DNA of 64,000 bases from Sipunculus nudus (Eukaryota > Annelida > Sipuncula > Golfingiida > Sipunculidae), in assembly GCA_026874595.1 (NCBI GenBank), contig CM049311.1, positions 76,892,453-76,956,452 on the forward strand, given 5' to 3'. Of this stretch, positions 47,701-55,829 are shown piece after piece; the stretch's first letter is position 1; every line of letters starts with the position of its first letter. The translations under genes and the position numbers were made by a program. Below the pieces are notes generated by a model that worked only from the letters and a program-made list of their open reading frames with translations, had not been told where the DNA came from and searched no databases.

Positions 47701-47829
47701 AAAATTTGACTGGAAGTTGTGAATCTCAGCCCATGATGTCGCAGGTCATGCTTGGCAGCTGAGCGTCATGACCCATGGGTCACTTGTTTATTTTACTCAT
47801 AGAGTACATGTAATGCAGAAACGTAAATA

Positions 47830-47899
<70 letters not shown>

Positions 47900-48004
47900 C
47901 TATATAATGCAGAAACGTATATAAGATATATATATGTGTAACTCTGAAAAAAAAAACCAACTAGTCTGTAGGCCATTGAGCACTTTATAACTGAGGGTAC
48001 CTCT

Positions 48005-48067
<63 letters not shown>

Positions 48068-50176
48068 TAGCTGTAAAAAGATAGTTTCTTATTACTAGAA
48101 TAATTACGGTCGCGTGGCACCCCTCATTCTCTGCGGGATCTTGGCGTTCCTGTCCAGTCTCCTAACTCTCATGTTGCCGGAAACGTACAAACTTCCGCTT
48201 TATGACACAGTAGAAGAAGCAGAGAGGGCGCCACTTGCGGATAACTGTCTCTGCGCTTCATGGTAAGCAGCCAGTAATGGTTTTATGCACCTTCCGTATT
48301 GGAAGGTCGTATTTTGGAATGGCCAGCGTCCGTTGGACCGTTGGCCTTTTTACTCGGGCGTTAGAGGTGTTGATGAAATTAACTGTATTTACTAAAAACG
48401 TATCTTAAATTCATATTTAATGAGGTGACATCAAATAGGTGATTGAGGTCATAATTATGTAACCAGACCTTTGTTATGATTGCGGGATATAGTCAGATAA
48501 CAATACTATTTATAATTAGATGATACAGTATTAATTGACTAAATAATAACCTTACTTTGTTCTTCATGGAAAATTATACATGACTATTCTTCATAATATT
48601 TTCTTTTACACTGTCAATATGAATGACACATAGCATAGAGATGCTTATAGCTGTAAGCTCATCATGCAGCCCAGCCCATATTATGGATCTGAGGTACTTG
48701 TTCTAATCTAATTAAACATTTCTTTCTTTCTCAAGCATATATTGTTCATTGTACCACCCACCATTAAATGTACCACCCACCTTTTGTATAAGAACAGCAC
48801 TGACATTTGTAAAACTGTGAACCTTACAGGTCAAAGCAAATGCGTAGTATGAGGGCTTAGGTCCTGTAAAGGCCTCAGATGCAACAGGAAGTAGCATTTA
48901 GTCTTGTAAACAATACGTTGCTTATCAAGTATTGTACTCTGAGCTTGTCAGTTATATAAACTGGACCATTTGTTTTTAGGACACCGCTTGAATACGCAGG
49001 TGCCCTATAGTTATCACCCTGTCCGTTCAGCTGTCCATCTGCCCATTTGTCAATCCGCAAATTCGTTTCTGGGTGATACTTTAAGTTTGGAGTGACCGAT
49101 TGGTTCCAAACTTCACTTTTAAATGGCCCATTAAAGCAAGAACCCTATTTATTTTGGGGTCACAAGGTCAATGTCATAGGGTCCACTTCTATAAAATTAA
49201 TGTGGTTGTATTTTAAACCAGACTTCTCAACCCACGCTTCCTATCTTTCAAAAGATGGTTCGCCTGCCAATAGAGGACGACCTCTGCTGACTTTGAGGAC
49301 ACAAGGTCAGGGTCACAGGACCAACTTTAAAAAAGCTTTTGGACGCTTTAATCTGTATATATTCAACCAAAACCTCCCATCTTTCACATATGGTTCATCT
49401 ACCAGTAGAGAAAGAACCCTGCTGATTTCGTCAAATGTCAAAGACTCAGGACTGTCCTACTGATTTACGTGCTGACCTACAGTTTAATACATCCGACGTA
49501 ATTTTGCCCCTATTGCTAGAGATGCTCTACTTTACAGTGCCTGCATCTCCATACATGTTTGTCGGTGATTAAGATCTTAAAATATGTTACTTAAATACTG
49601 TTAAAAGTCAGTAGCCAATATTTTAACATTAATTAAGGTAACTTCACGATTCTGGTTGCTTCGTTCGGCCGACAGGTGTATTAGCACTGTCTTTATTCAG
49701 GCAGCACCCCGGCATAACTTTCCAAATACATAAATAGCTCCGTTTCATTAGATTAGTTTAGAAAAGAACCACGGATCACAGTGTACTTAGCAACAATTTC
49801 CTTTCTTACTATATTTTTTATGACGTACTGCTGGAATGGACTTCTGTTGTATGGACCTTCATCAGAATAAATCTTATGTTTTATCATCAGTAGTACTCTC
49901 CACTGGATTCTTGTGATCTGGGTTGTTGATTTAATTTCGGACCAGCAGGAGTAGCCTTATTAACAATTTAGTGTATTAAAAGGTGTTGTAGTCTAGGGGT
50001 GGTATTTTTCTGAGTGGTCGTTATACAGGGAAATACTGTATGTGTGCTGTATGTGTACTGCAGTATATACATGTATATATACGTGTATGGTTTATTTCAG
50101 GTGCACATCTAAAAGCAAACTCATGTTAGACCCTGAGTCTGGACAGGAGGAAGCGATGTTGGAAAAATCACCATAG
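32352..50176 (+). CDS. SLC22-family organic ion transporter, ten coding exons
   Basis: Joined coding exons: 32352-32750, 34698-34801, 35775-35929, 36831-36999, 37592-37724, 39921-40006, 40840-41054, 44616-44797, 48099-48262 and 50101-50176. They give 560 residues plus a stop, the usual length for SLC22. All introns are GT-AG and the frame is continuous. SLC22 proteins are 12-helix plasma-membrane MFS carriers for organic cations, carnitine/zwitterions or anions. Visible hallmarks are an N-terminal 'FDEILEDIGTFGRYQR', a large first extracellular loop (about 44-133) with sequons at 73, 85/86, 103 and 108 and Cys 51, 94 and 116, WDLVCDRQW (134-142), MFS motif DRFGRR (167-172), PESPRWL (279-285), DRIGRR (393-398), AELFPTSVR (449-457) and LPETY (507-511). 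The sequence cannot tell whether the substrate is a cation, carnitine or something else; the N-terminus and PESPRWL favour the organic cation/OCTN side. No frame break is seen. Introns 3, 5, 7 and 8 carry transposons. Confidence 0.95.
33540..33875 (+). other. Unrecognised 111-codon frame inside intron 1
   Basis: The frame starts 'MDCHCRAAEFLLEEHNESGQ', is less AT-rich than the rest of the intron and has several Cys and His residues. Opposite-strand frames overlap it, and it has no recognisable domain and no splice sites that would insert it in frame. It is most likely chance or an old repeat; an alternative exon is possible but unsupported. Confidence 0.2.
34698..34801 (+). CDS. SLC22 transporter exon 2 (residues 134-168)
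   Basis: The acceptor is TTTTAACAG. It encodes 'WDLVCDRQWMVSFSQSLHMA' and helix 2 up to the first Arg of DRFGRR. WDLVCD at the end of the first loop is one of the strongest SLC22 signatures. The donor is AG|GTATAT; Arg168 is split across intron 2 (phase 2). Confidence 0.95.
35703..35736 (+). mobile_element. Terminal fragment of a hairpin-headed repeat in intron 2
   Basis: CTTAGCTGAGCGTCATGG followed by CCCATGTGTCACTTGTT matches the 3' end of the element at 45101-47789 with a few changes. No head is seen upstream in this intron. Confidence 0.4.
35775..35929 (+). CDS. SLC22 transporter exon 3 (residues 168-220)
   Basis: The acceptor is GATTGTAG at 35774. A second AG nine bases on (CGGCAG, 35782) would also keep the frame but would delete Phe-Gly-Arg from DRFGRR, so the upstream site is chosen. 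It encodes helices 3 and 4. The donor is G|GTAAGA; codon 220 is split (phase 1). Confidence 0.93.
36241..36264. repeat. Poly-G tract in intron 3
   Basis: Twenty-four consecutive G, the longest such run in the window. Confidence 0.9.
36420..36615 (+). mobile_element. 5'-truncated SINE in intron 3
   Basis: CCTGGGTTCGGTTCCCGGCG looks like a tRNA T-arm/B-box. The core 'GGTGGTTTTCTCCGGGTTCT' followed by CCGGTTTCCTTCAC resembles the conserved domain of Meta-type SINEs reported across eumetazoans. The tail contains 'GAGAGTGCCCCGATTAGTTA' and ends ATTAAAAATAAATAAG. The A-box part is missing. The same tail occurs at 57946-58052. Confidence 0.65.
36831..36999 (+). CDS. SLC22 transporter exon 4 (residues 220-276)
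   Basis: The acceptor is AAAATTTCAG. It encodes 'VEIVGARWR' and helices 5 and 6, with 'GIAALAGLAYVIRNWATLQL' matching the '(L)LAGLAY.IRDWR.LQL' block of the family. The donor is TG|GTAAGA; Trp276 is split (phase 2). Confidence 0.95.
37592..37724 (+). CDS. SLC22 transporter exon 5 (residues 276-320)
   Basis: The acceptor is CACTACAG. It encodes 'IVPESPRWLLLAGRKKAAVK', the hallmark at the start of the large intracellular loop, and the following variable loop. The donor is CAG|GTAAGA, phase 0. Intron 5 (about 2.2 kb) contains a 1.2-kb inverted-repeat element. Confidence 0.96.
38333..39530. mobile_element. Inverted-repeat DNA element dense in GTCGC motifs, intron 5
   Basis: GGGGCTGTCCCACTT at 38333 is repeated exactly in inverted orientation as AAGTGGGACAGCCCC ending at 39530. 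The match extends inwards with GCGACT versus AGGCGACT. AT flanks both sides, which may be a 2-bp duplication or part of the repeat. The interior is unusually rich in GTCGC/GCGAC, often as GTCGCC, especially at 38940-39480. There is no transposase, so it is non-autonomous. The superfamily is not certain. Confidence 0.68.
39921..40006 (+). CDS. SLC22 transporter exon 6 (residues 321-349)
   Basis: The acceptor is TTTTTTTCCAG. It encodes 'VSMFDLFKTPRIRSRTLKIS', corresponding to the 'DLF.TP.LR..TL' block before helix 7. The donor is TG|GTAGGT; reading on would hit TAG at once. Trp349 is split (phase 2). Confidence 0.95.
40227..40400 (+). mobile_element. Possible inverted-repeat transposon scrap in intron 6
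   Basis: TTAGGGGCGGATCCAGGATT near 40231 resembles the terminal sequence of short transposons common in invertebrate genomes. No opposite terminus is visible before the gene resumes. A 19-G run follows at 40346-40364. Confidence 0.3.
40840..41054 (+). CDS. SLC22 transporter exon 7 (residues 349-421)
   Basis: The acceptor is TATCCCCGCAG. It encodes helices 7-9: 'VYYGLTLNTSHLGGNDYINF', 'VEIPA', then DRIGRRW, the second MFS motif A copy. The donor is G|GTGAGC; Asp421 is split (phase 1). Confidence 0.96.
41389..44260 (+). mobile_element. Hairpin-headed repeat in intron 7, interrupted by a Helitron
   Basis: The head AGCTCAGCTGACTGAAAATC (41390 on) pairs through CTCAG/CTGAG. It is followed by CCGGCCGTCCGGCCGTCCG and a unit like those at 23.7-25.9 kb. 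The body is cut at 41761/43231 by Helitron copy 2 and resumes in T-rich sequence. It then has a roughly 190-bp duplicated segment ('TTGAGACTGCAAAATGATGT' and its near copy) and units rich in GGTCAAAGGTCA. It ends near CAGCTGAGCGTGGAGACC at 44231-44260, the same tail as at 47.76 kb. The exact right boundary is approximate. Confidence 0.55.
41762..43230 (+). mobile_element. Non-autonomous Helitron, copy 2 (nested)
   Basis: The 5' TC follows A (A|TCGCCAGACAAAGTCTGG). The 3' end has hairpin TGGCAC-CTGCG-GTGCCA, eight bases, CTAGT, then T. It shares the body with copy 1 ('CGTGCCGTTTAATACCCCC', 'CTAATGGACAGATTTCTTTC'). It carries two perfect 14-bp palindromes AGGTGGCGCCACCT at 42704 and 42981. It sits inside the larger repeat of intron 7, so it inserted later. 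No Rep/helicase is encoded. Confidence 0.75.
44616..44797 (+). CDS. SLC22 transporter exon 8 (residues 421-481)
   Basis: The acceptor is ATTCCTCAG. It encodes helices 10 and 11: 'ALAMVGKLGVTCAFATIYSV' followed by AAELFPTSVRSNGLGVSGM, a highly conserved SLC22 block ('GK.G...AFA..Y...AELFPT.VR'). The donor is CTC|GTAAGT, phase 0. Confidence 0.97.
45101..47789 (+). mobile_element. Hairpin-headed repeat, complete-looking, intron 8
   Basis: The head at 45102-45131 (AGCTCAGCTGACT pairing with AGTCATGCTGGGCT) is preceded by TTTTT and followed by CCGTCCGGCCGTCCGGCCGGCCGTCC. The body has an 'ATCGTAACC' unit, then repeated 90-130 bp segments with AGGTCAAAGGTCA at 45.4-46.2 kb, and a 113-bp duplication at 46.6-46.85 kb. 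The tail at 47755-47789 is GCAGCTGAGCG, the palindrome TGACCCATGGGTCA, then CTTGTTT. GCTCAGCTG at the head is inverted in the tail as CAGCTGAGC. No protein is encoded. Confidence 0.62.
46639..47350 (+). repeat. Near-identical 95-bp blocks, three copies
   Basis: A block starting GAATTGTCTGATTTCAGACC and ending CTCAAGAACTGTTAA occurs at 46639-46733 and 46752-46846 with a 113-bp period, identical as far as I can read. A third copy with two or so changes lies at 47229-47323. The extension GTGAAGGCAGTCAGATGTAT is shared by copies 2 and 3. Confidence 0.85.
47830..47893. repeat. (TA)n microsatellite, intron 8
   Basis: About 31 TA units just after the 3' end of the hairpin-headed element. Confidence 0.95.
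48012..48064. repeat. (TA)n microsatellite, intron 8
   Basis: About 26 TA units, ending 35 bp before exon 9. Confidence 0.95.
48099..48262 (+). CDS. SLC22 transporter exon 9 (residues 482-536)
   Basis: The acceptor is CTTATTACTAG. It encodes helix 12 ('VAPLILCGILAFLSSLLTLM') and the start of the cytoplasmic tail with LPETYKLPLYDTVEEAE, matching the 'LPET....LPDT.E..E' tail of SLC22 proteins. The donor is TG|GTAAGC; Trp536 is split (phase 2). Confidence 0.96.
48978..49480 (+). mobile_element. Hairpin-headed repeat fragment in intron 9
   Basis: The head at 48978-49006 (AGGACACC..GC pairing with GC..AGGTGCCCT), after TTTTT, is followed by CTGTCCGTTCAGCTGTCC. Three diverged units follow with 'GGGGTCACAAGGTCA', 'CCATCTTTCA', 'GGTTC..CTACCA' words like those at 45.3-46.0 kb. 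The 3' tail is not recognised. Confidence 0.5.
50101..50176 (+). CDS. SLC22 transporter exon 10 (residues 536-560) and stop
   Basis: The acceptor is TTTATTTCAG. It encodes the short hydrophilic C-terminus 'CTSKSKLMLDPESGQEEAML' then EKSP and a TAG at 50174. The final exon is short but the splice frame and acidic tail are plausible. Family C-termini vary, so this exon is supported mainly by splicing logic and the nearby poly(A) signal. Confidence 0.85.
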
Positions 50177-50225
50177 GAAAAGCAGGAAAGAGTAATACGT
50201 TGAAGGTATAATATGTCATGTGTTG

Positions 50226-50231
50226 AATAAA
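50226..50231 (+). promoter_or_regulatory. Poly(A) signal of the transporter gene
   Basis: AATAAA lies 50 bases after the stop codon, followed by a T/G-containing stretch. It is the first canonical signal downstream. Confidence 0.6.
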
Positions 50232-50299
50232 TATGCCCGCGTGTATATACACCAAATACAGGACGAGGATTACCTGTGCACAATCCTTTCATTCATTCT

Positions 50300-50883
50300 G
50301 GGGATCAGTTCTCATGTGTGGCCTTTTGTTTAGTGGGTGTGCTATGTTACTGCGAAAACCCGAAAGAGATTTTGCAACGCACAAATATGTATGATCAGTA
50401 TTTTTCCCCTCTGTGAGATTCCATTGTACATTAGGCATGGCGTTAATCTCAGCTCCTTTTTAGCCATCATTTGTTGTGATCTGTGTCATTCATAGTTATT
50501 ATTGACTTTTAGGATCGACGTGTTGTTGGTGTAATCTTGAAAGTATAGAAATAGAAGAGTCCTTAGGATACTGAGTGTATATAAAATAAAGCCCGATATT
50601 GCATATCAGCGTCTCCTCACAACACAAACATGGCCATGCATGCAAGCAAACACAACAACAAAATATGCCCGACTTGATCTCATTTTTTAAGTATTCTTGG
50701 TGTACCATGTATGTGATCGGCTTCGGGTATTTATGGTTCCTGATTTAAAGTGAACGAGCGCTGTTATATACAGGTTGGATACTTTAGAGTGCATGGTGCC
50801 CTGGGTTTAAAATGGAGCCAAACACAGACAAACAGATTTTTAGACCAAACCACAGTTTGTCAAAATATAGGACTTTTGTTTAT

Positions 50884-50970
<87 letters not shown>

Positions 50971-53460
50971 AGAAAGAGAAAGATTGTTTTCGTGTCTTGG
51001 TGCTTGTAGAATTGTTTTTAAAAGGTTTGAACAACCCGTGAACTTGGTAGGATGGCAAATCTATAATTAAATAATGTAATTATATCTCGGTGTTAAAAAA
51101 ATGTTTCCAGCAATTCAAAGCATGGTCTGGTTTGTCATGACCTCCCTTTGTCACCCCTCATCGCTCCAAAAACAGCACTGATTTAAGCTTATTGAAATCA
51201 AAGAATTACATAGCTCATTAATTAATGGCATCAATGCCCATTCAGGATTCTAAGATTAGTTCAGTTTACAAGGTATATTTTGCCTCTTTTGTTTTACCAT
51301 TCTCTTGATTATATTTGATCGTCACGGAAAGGTTTGGGCTCTACCAGGGACCTCTACTTCTTTTGCCTATATTCTTGTAAGTAAATAATTGTTGTGTTTT
51401 CATTTTGTTAGAGAATACTCAGAAGTTCTTCCTGCAGTCACCATACATAATACACGCATACACAGAACTAAAAACTGTCTTTATTTGATTGTATATGTAA
51501 TGTAATTTTATTTTTCTTCTTTATTTGATGTATGTGTGCTTCTGTAAGTGCTACTAAATCTAGGGTTATACGGAATATTTTACGACATGAGGGAGGTCAT
51601 GGTGCCATTCATATATTTCTTTACAGTATATGTAGTCTAATATAGTTGATTCCAACGACTGTTTTATTGGTTGATATGAAATGGTTTAAGCCGTGGACGT
51701 CACGTCAGTATTAATGAAATAACCGTTGCTGTGTATATTTATGAATAATGTTTTATATTTATCCTGTTGTAACTGATATTTACTTTTGCAGATCAGGTAT
51801 GCTTATATATACACAAGTTTTTATACACATTATTTTTAACGAAATTTGAATAAATATCCTTATATATATATATGTACTAGTATTTAAGCCTTTAATTTGT
51901 TTGTTGTACTTGACAATATACTGTCATGTTCTTATGATCTTCCTTGTCCATCAGTTTGTTTGTCAAATCTACACATATTACTGCCGCGGGGACCATAAAC
52001 TTTAAGGGACATAATCAGGAGCAATATTATGCCTATTCTTTCACAATATCAGTTCAGTTTTGCTTTAAACAAAAGTTTCTCCAGCAAAATCATCCCAGCA
52101 CACAGTCTCAGTACCTCTCATTCGGCTGTTGAACACCTTGTTATGGCTCTGGGTGTTTGTAAACACAGTCCATGTGTGTCTGTTAACCGTAATAAGGCCG
52201 TGTGACCGAATGTCCGATGTGAGCCACAACACCGATGTTTCAGCCAGCGGGAATATGCATTACGTTTTAGGGGTCAAGTCAGGGCATCTCATGATTGGCG
52301 AGTGTTGTGGCCCTGAGTCCCACCGGCTGTGTTTATGTTGACACCTGTGATCGCGCCCGGTCCACTGTTTTTAACACTTCTCTACAGGAGTAAGCAAACG
52401 ATTTCAGGGCAATATTTTGGCAGGTACCATTTTTTTAAGAAAAGGAGCTATTTTTCGTGTTAATTCGACATGATTTATAGGTGATTGGGCCCCTTTAACA
52501 ATTCCAGTACCTTTTGACAAGGGCTCGATCGAATGCATTATCAGGAAATTATCAGAGGTTCAGGTTCGGCTGACTGTAAGTCAGTTGGCCATTTCAAATA
52601 GATAACCAGTTATCGTAAGACCTACAGTCGTTAACGGAGGGGTTTTTATTCTGTCGGCTACGAAGAGACGGCAATCTGATCACCTTGAACGTCAAACTGG
52701 TGGTGCTATTTGAGATAGCTAAATCATTGCTCACCTATACACGGTTGAAGTGTAAATTATGAACAGTACCCTCACTGAATATTCACCGCATTGATAAAGA
52801 AATTTTAAGTGAAAAAAAAAATGAAACGCCAAAGCCGACATTTCTTAACCATTAAGGCATGGTTGTCATGAACACTTTTAATTTGCCACATGTGGTTAAA
52901 TTTAAACGGTTACAGAATTTTGCCTGTTAAAATAACGGAAATATTTACCGGCGGTGATATTAAAACAGGTGAACAGAACGAGTACTTGGGCAAGTAAGAA
53001 GTGACATCTAGCGGTCATCCACAACACTAACCTATTGTTACCTATCCCCGTCACAGATGGCAGCACCAACAGTGTTTAATTCCAACCATGGTAACCTGAT
53101 TAATTTCGTGCATGACAGTCATTTTCAGATCTTTTTCAGAGTATTTTAGGACGGCAGAAATTCAAGTAGCTCCCATTGATAGACTAAGATATGTAATTCA
53201 TAGTAAGAAAAACATGTAAGACAACGTGGCTCCTACATCACGTGACACCTTAAAAATAAATTGTGACATTGCAGTCATTCAATCCCTCCTAAAAATGTCA
53301 TCAGAACCCAGTCGTAACGTTTTGAGTAAAGTTGCAAAAAGACAAACCAACCGACCGGATAACTAACCAACCAAGAGGAAAATACACCCAAGTTTTATGA
53401 AATTAACCCTGTAGAGCATTATATCGTTTAGCCACTGTCAAATCAAGGTCGAGTATTTTT
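50300..53460. other. Intergenic; (TA)n/(GA)n microsatellite, no gene
   Basis: A compound microsatellite of TA (50880-50936) and GA (50937-50965) is the only clear feature. A hairpin CGGCTGACT-GTA-AGTCAGTTG near 52567 resembles the heads of the hairpin-headed repeats but lacks the GTCCGTC stretch. Nothing else is supported. Confidence 0.4.
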
Positions 53461-53546
53461 ATGCCCCCGCCACAAAGTGGCCGGGGCATATAGTTTTACC
53501 CATGTCCGTCATTCCGTCATTCCGTCATTCCGAAATCAAACAGTTG
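53461..53546 (+). repeat. Hairpin head of the 180-bp array
   Basis: ATGCCCCCGCCAC pairs with GTGGCCGGGGCAT around AAA (53461-53489), 12 of 13 bases complementary. It is followed by ATGTCCGTCATTCCGTCATT and CCGTCATTCC. This head type (GCCCCCGCCAC...GTGGCGGGGGC, then GTCCGTC) is widely dispersed in invertebrate genomes. Confidence 0.65.
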
Positions 53547-54986
53547 TACGGACTTTTTTTTGCAATGCCTGCAGATATTGGCCTGATTTTTGGTGTGTGG
53601 GCAGATAATGACCAGTTACAGATCGAGTTCGCGTTTCGTCCCGGTTGACCTACTTTTGACCGTTTTACGGCTCCTAAACTTAGAAAATTTCATGAAAAAT
53701 AGAAATTTTCATGACAAATACACATGTACGGACTTTTTTTCGCAATGCCTGCAGATATTGGCCTGATTTTTGGTGTGTGGGCAGATAATGACCAGTTACA
53801 GATCGAGTTCGCATTTCGTCCTGGTTGACCTACTTTTGACCGTTTTACGGCTCCTAAACTTAGAAAATTTCATGAAAAATAGAAATTTTCATGACAAATA
53901 CACATGTACGGACTTTTTTTCGCAATGCCTGCAGATATTGGCCTGATTTTTGGTGTGTGGGCAGATAATGACCAGTTACAGATCGAGTTCGCATTTCGTC
54001 CCGGTTGACCTACTTTTGACCGTTTTACGGCTCCTAAACTTAGAAAATTTCATGAAAAATAGAAATTTTCATGACAAATACACATGTACGGACTTTTTTT
54101 CGCAATGCCTGCAGATATTGGCCTGATTTTTGGTGTGTGGGCAGATAATGACCAGTTACAGATCGAGTTCGCATTTCGTCCTGGTTGACCTACTTTTGAC
54201 CGTTTTACGGCTCCTAAACTTAGAAAATTTCATGAAAAATAGAAATTTTCATGACAAATACACATGTACGGACTTTTTTTTCGCAATGCCTGCAGATATT
54301 GGCCTGATTTTTGGTGTGTGGGCAAATAATGACCAGTTACAGATCGAGTTCGCGTTTCGTCCCGGTTGACTTACTTTTGACCGTTTTACGGCTCCTAAAC
54401 TTAGAAAATTTCATGAAAAATAGAAATTTTCCTGACAAATACACATGTACGGACTTTTTTTCGCAATGCCTGCAGATATTGGCCTGATTTTTGGTGTGTG
54501 GCCAGATAATGACCAGTTATAGATCGAGTTCGCGTTTCGTCCCGGTTGACCTACTTTTGACCGTTTTACGGCTCCTAAACTAAGAAAATTTCATGAAAAA
54601 TAGAAATTTTCATGACAAATACACATGTACGGACTTTTTTTCGCAATGCCTGCAGATATTTGCCTGATTTTTGGTGTGTGGGCAAATAATGACCAGTTAC
54701 AGATCGAGTTCGCGTTTCGTCCCGGTTGACTTACTTTTGACCGTTTTACGGCTCCTAAACTTAGAAAATTTCATGAAAAATAGAAATTTTCCTGACAAAT
54801 ACACATGTACGGACTTTTTTTCGCAATGCCTGCAGATATTGGCCTGATTTTTGGTGTGTGGCCAGATAATGACCAGTTATAGATCGGGTTTGCGTTTTGT
54901 CCCGGTTGACCTATTTTTGACTGTTTTACGGCTCCTTAACTTAGAAAAATCTATGAAAAATAGAAATTTTCATGACAAATACACAT
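53547..54986 (+). repeat. 180-bp tandem array, eight units
   Basis: Eight units of 180 bp begin GTACGGACTTTTTT at 53547, 53727, 53907, 54087, 54267, 54447, 54627 and 54807. Identity is very high in the first seven and lower in the last. Shared variants (GGGCAAATAATG with TTGACTTAC and CCTGAC in units 5 and 7; GTGGCCAGATAATG with GTTATAG in units 6 and 8) show that units 5-6 and 7-8 are a duplicated dimer. Units contain TTTCATGAAAAATAGAAATTTTCATGA-type inverted words. Reading frames across the array are not conserved proteins. Confidence 0.92.
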
Positions 54987-55000
54987 GTACAGCCGTTTTT

Positions 55001-55672
55001 AGCCCTCAGCTCATAGGCTGATGGGCTATTGTCGTCACCCAAGCTGTCCATCTGTCCATCTGTCTGTCCGGTGTCTCTCCGTCCGTCCGTTCCGCGTCTG
55101 TTAACTTTTACCTTGTGAGCGGGATATCTCTAAAAGGATTCACCTTTGGAATTTTATTTCATCAGTGAAGATGTATATCAATAAAATCTCGGTCAAGTTC
55201 GAAGATGGGTAACCTTGAACCTTTTTTCTCCATTTTAGAGCTGATTATAGAAAAATACTCAGAAGTTTATATCTCAGGAACCATTGTGTGGATTTTCACT
55301 AAACTCACTATGATCATTGGGACGGATGGTCTGTATGTGCTGCACAATTTTGGTGGCGCCACCTGCAATTTCTGATTTTTTAATGAAATTTTATCGGATT
55401 TTTTCAATTTTGGCCTTTTGTGCAGGATATCTCCAAAGGTATTCAACACAGGAACTTCATTTCTTCAGTGCTATTGCATTATATTTACAAAATCTTGGTC
55501 AAGTTCAAAGATGGGTGATCTTGACCTACTTTTCAAGGTCACAGAGCTTAGTATAGAAAAAAAACTTAGGAGCTTATTTCTCAGGAAGCATTTGGTGGAT
55601 TGTTATGAAACATGGTATATACCTCTCCAATTTAAATTTATAAATGATTATCAACTTTTGCTAATATTCTAG
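55001..55672 (+). mobile_element. Hairpin-headed repeat inserted in the 180-bp array
   Basis: The head at 55001-55027 (AGCCCTCAGC pairing with GCTGATGGGCT) is followed by GTCCATCTGTCCATCTGTCT and CCGTCCGTCCG. Two diverged units of about 300 bp follow ('GGATATCTC', 'TTCATC/TTCAGTG', 'TCGGTCAAGTTC..AGATGGGT', 'CTCAGGAA', 'TGGTGGCGCCACC'). It ends ATTCTAG before TTTCGCAAT, where array sequence resumes. The insertion point is within the oligo-T of an array unit. Confidence 0.6.
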
Positions 55673-55820
55673 TTTCGCAATACAATGCTTACAGATACTG
55701 GCCTAATGTTTGGTCTGTGGGCGCATAATGACCACTTACAGATCGAGTTCGCGTTTCGTTCCAGTTAACCTATTTTTCACCATATGAGAGATCCTGAACA
55801 TAGAAAATTTCATAGGCCTT
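55673..55820 (+). repeat. Ninth, diverged 180-bp unit beyond the insertion
   Basis: TTTCGCAATACAATGCTTAC is followed by AGATACTGGCCTAATGTTTGG, GACCACTTACAGATCGAGTT and ATAGAAAATTTCAT. This aligns along the array unit at roughly 80 percent by eye, showing that the array once continued across 55001-55672. Confidence 0.8.
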
Positions 55821-55829
55821 TTACCTATA

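Noticed and set aside
50750-51070. 106-codon frame with Tyr-Ile and Arg-Glu runs
   Set aside because: It is translation of the (TA)n-(GA)n microsatellite.
53547-54986. CRISPR-like array
   Set aside because: Whole 180-bp units are repeated with no unique spacers, and the context is an animal genome.
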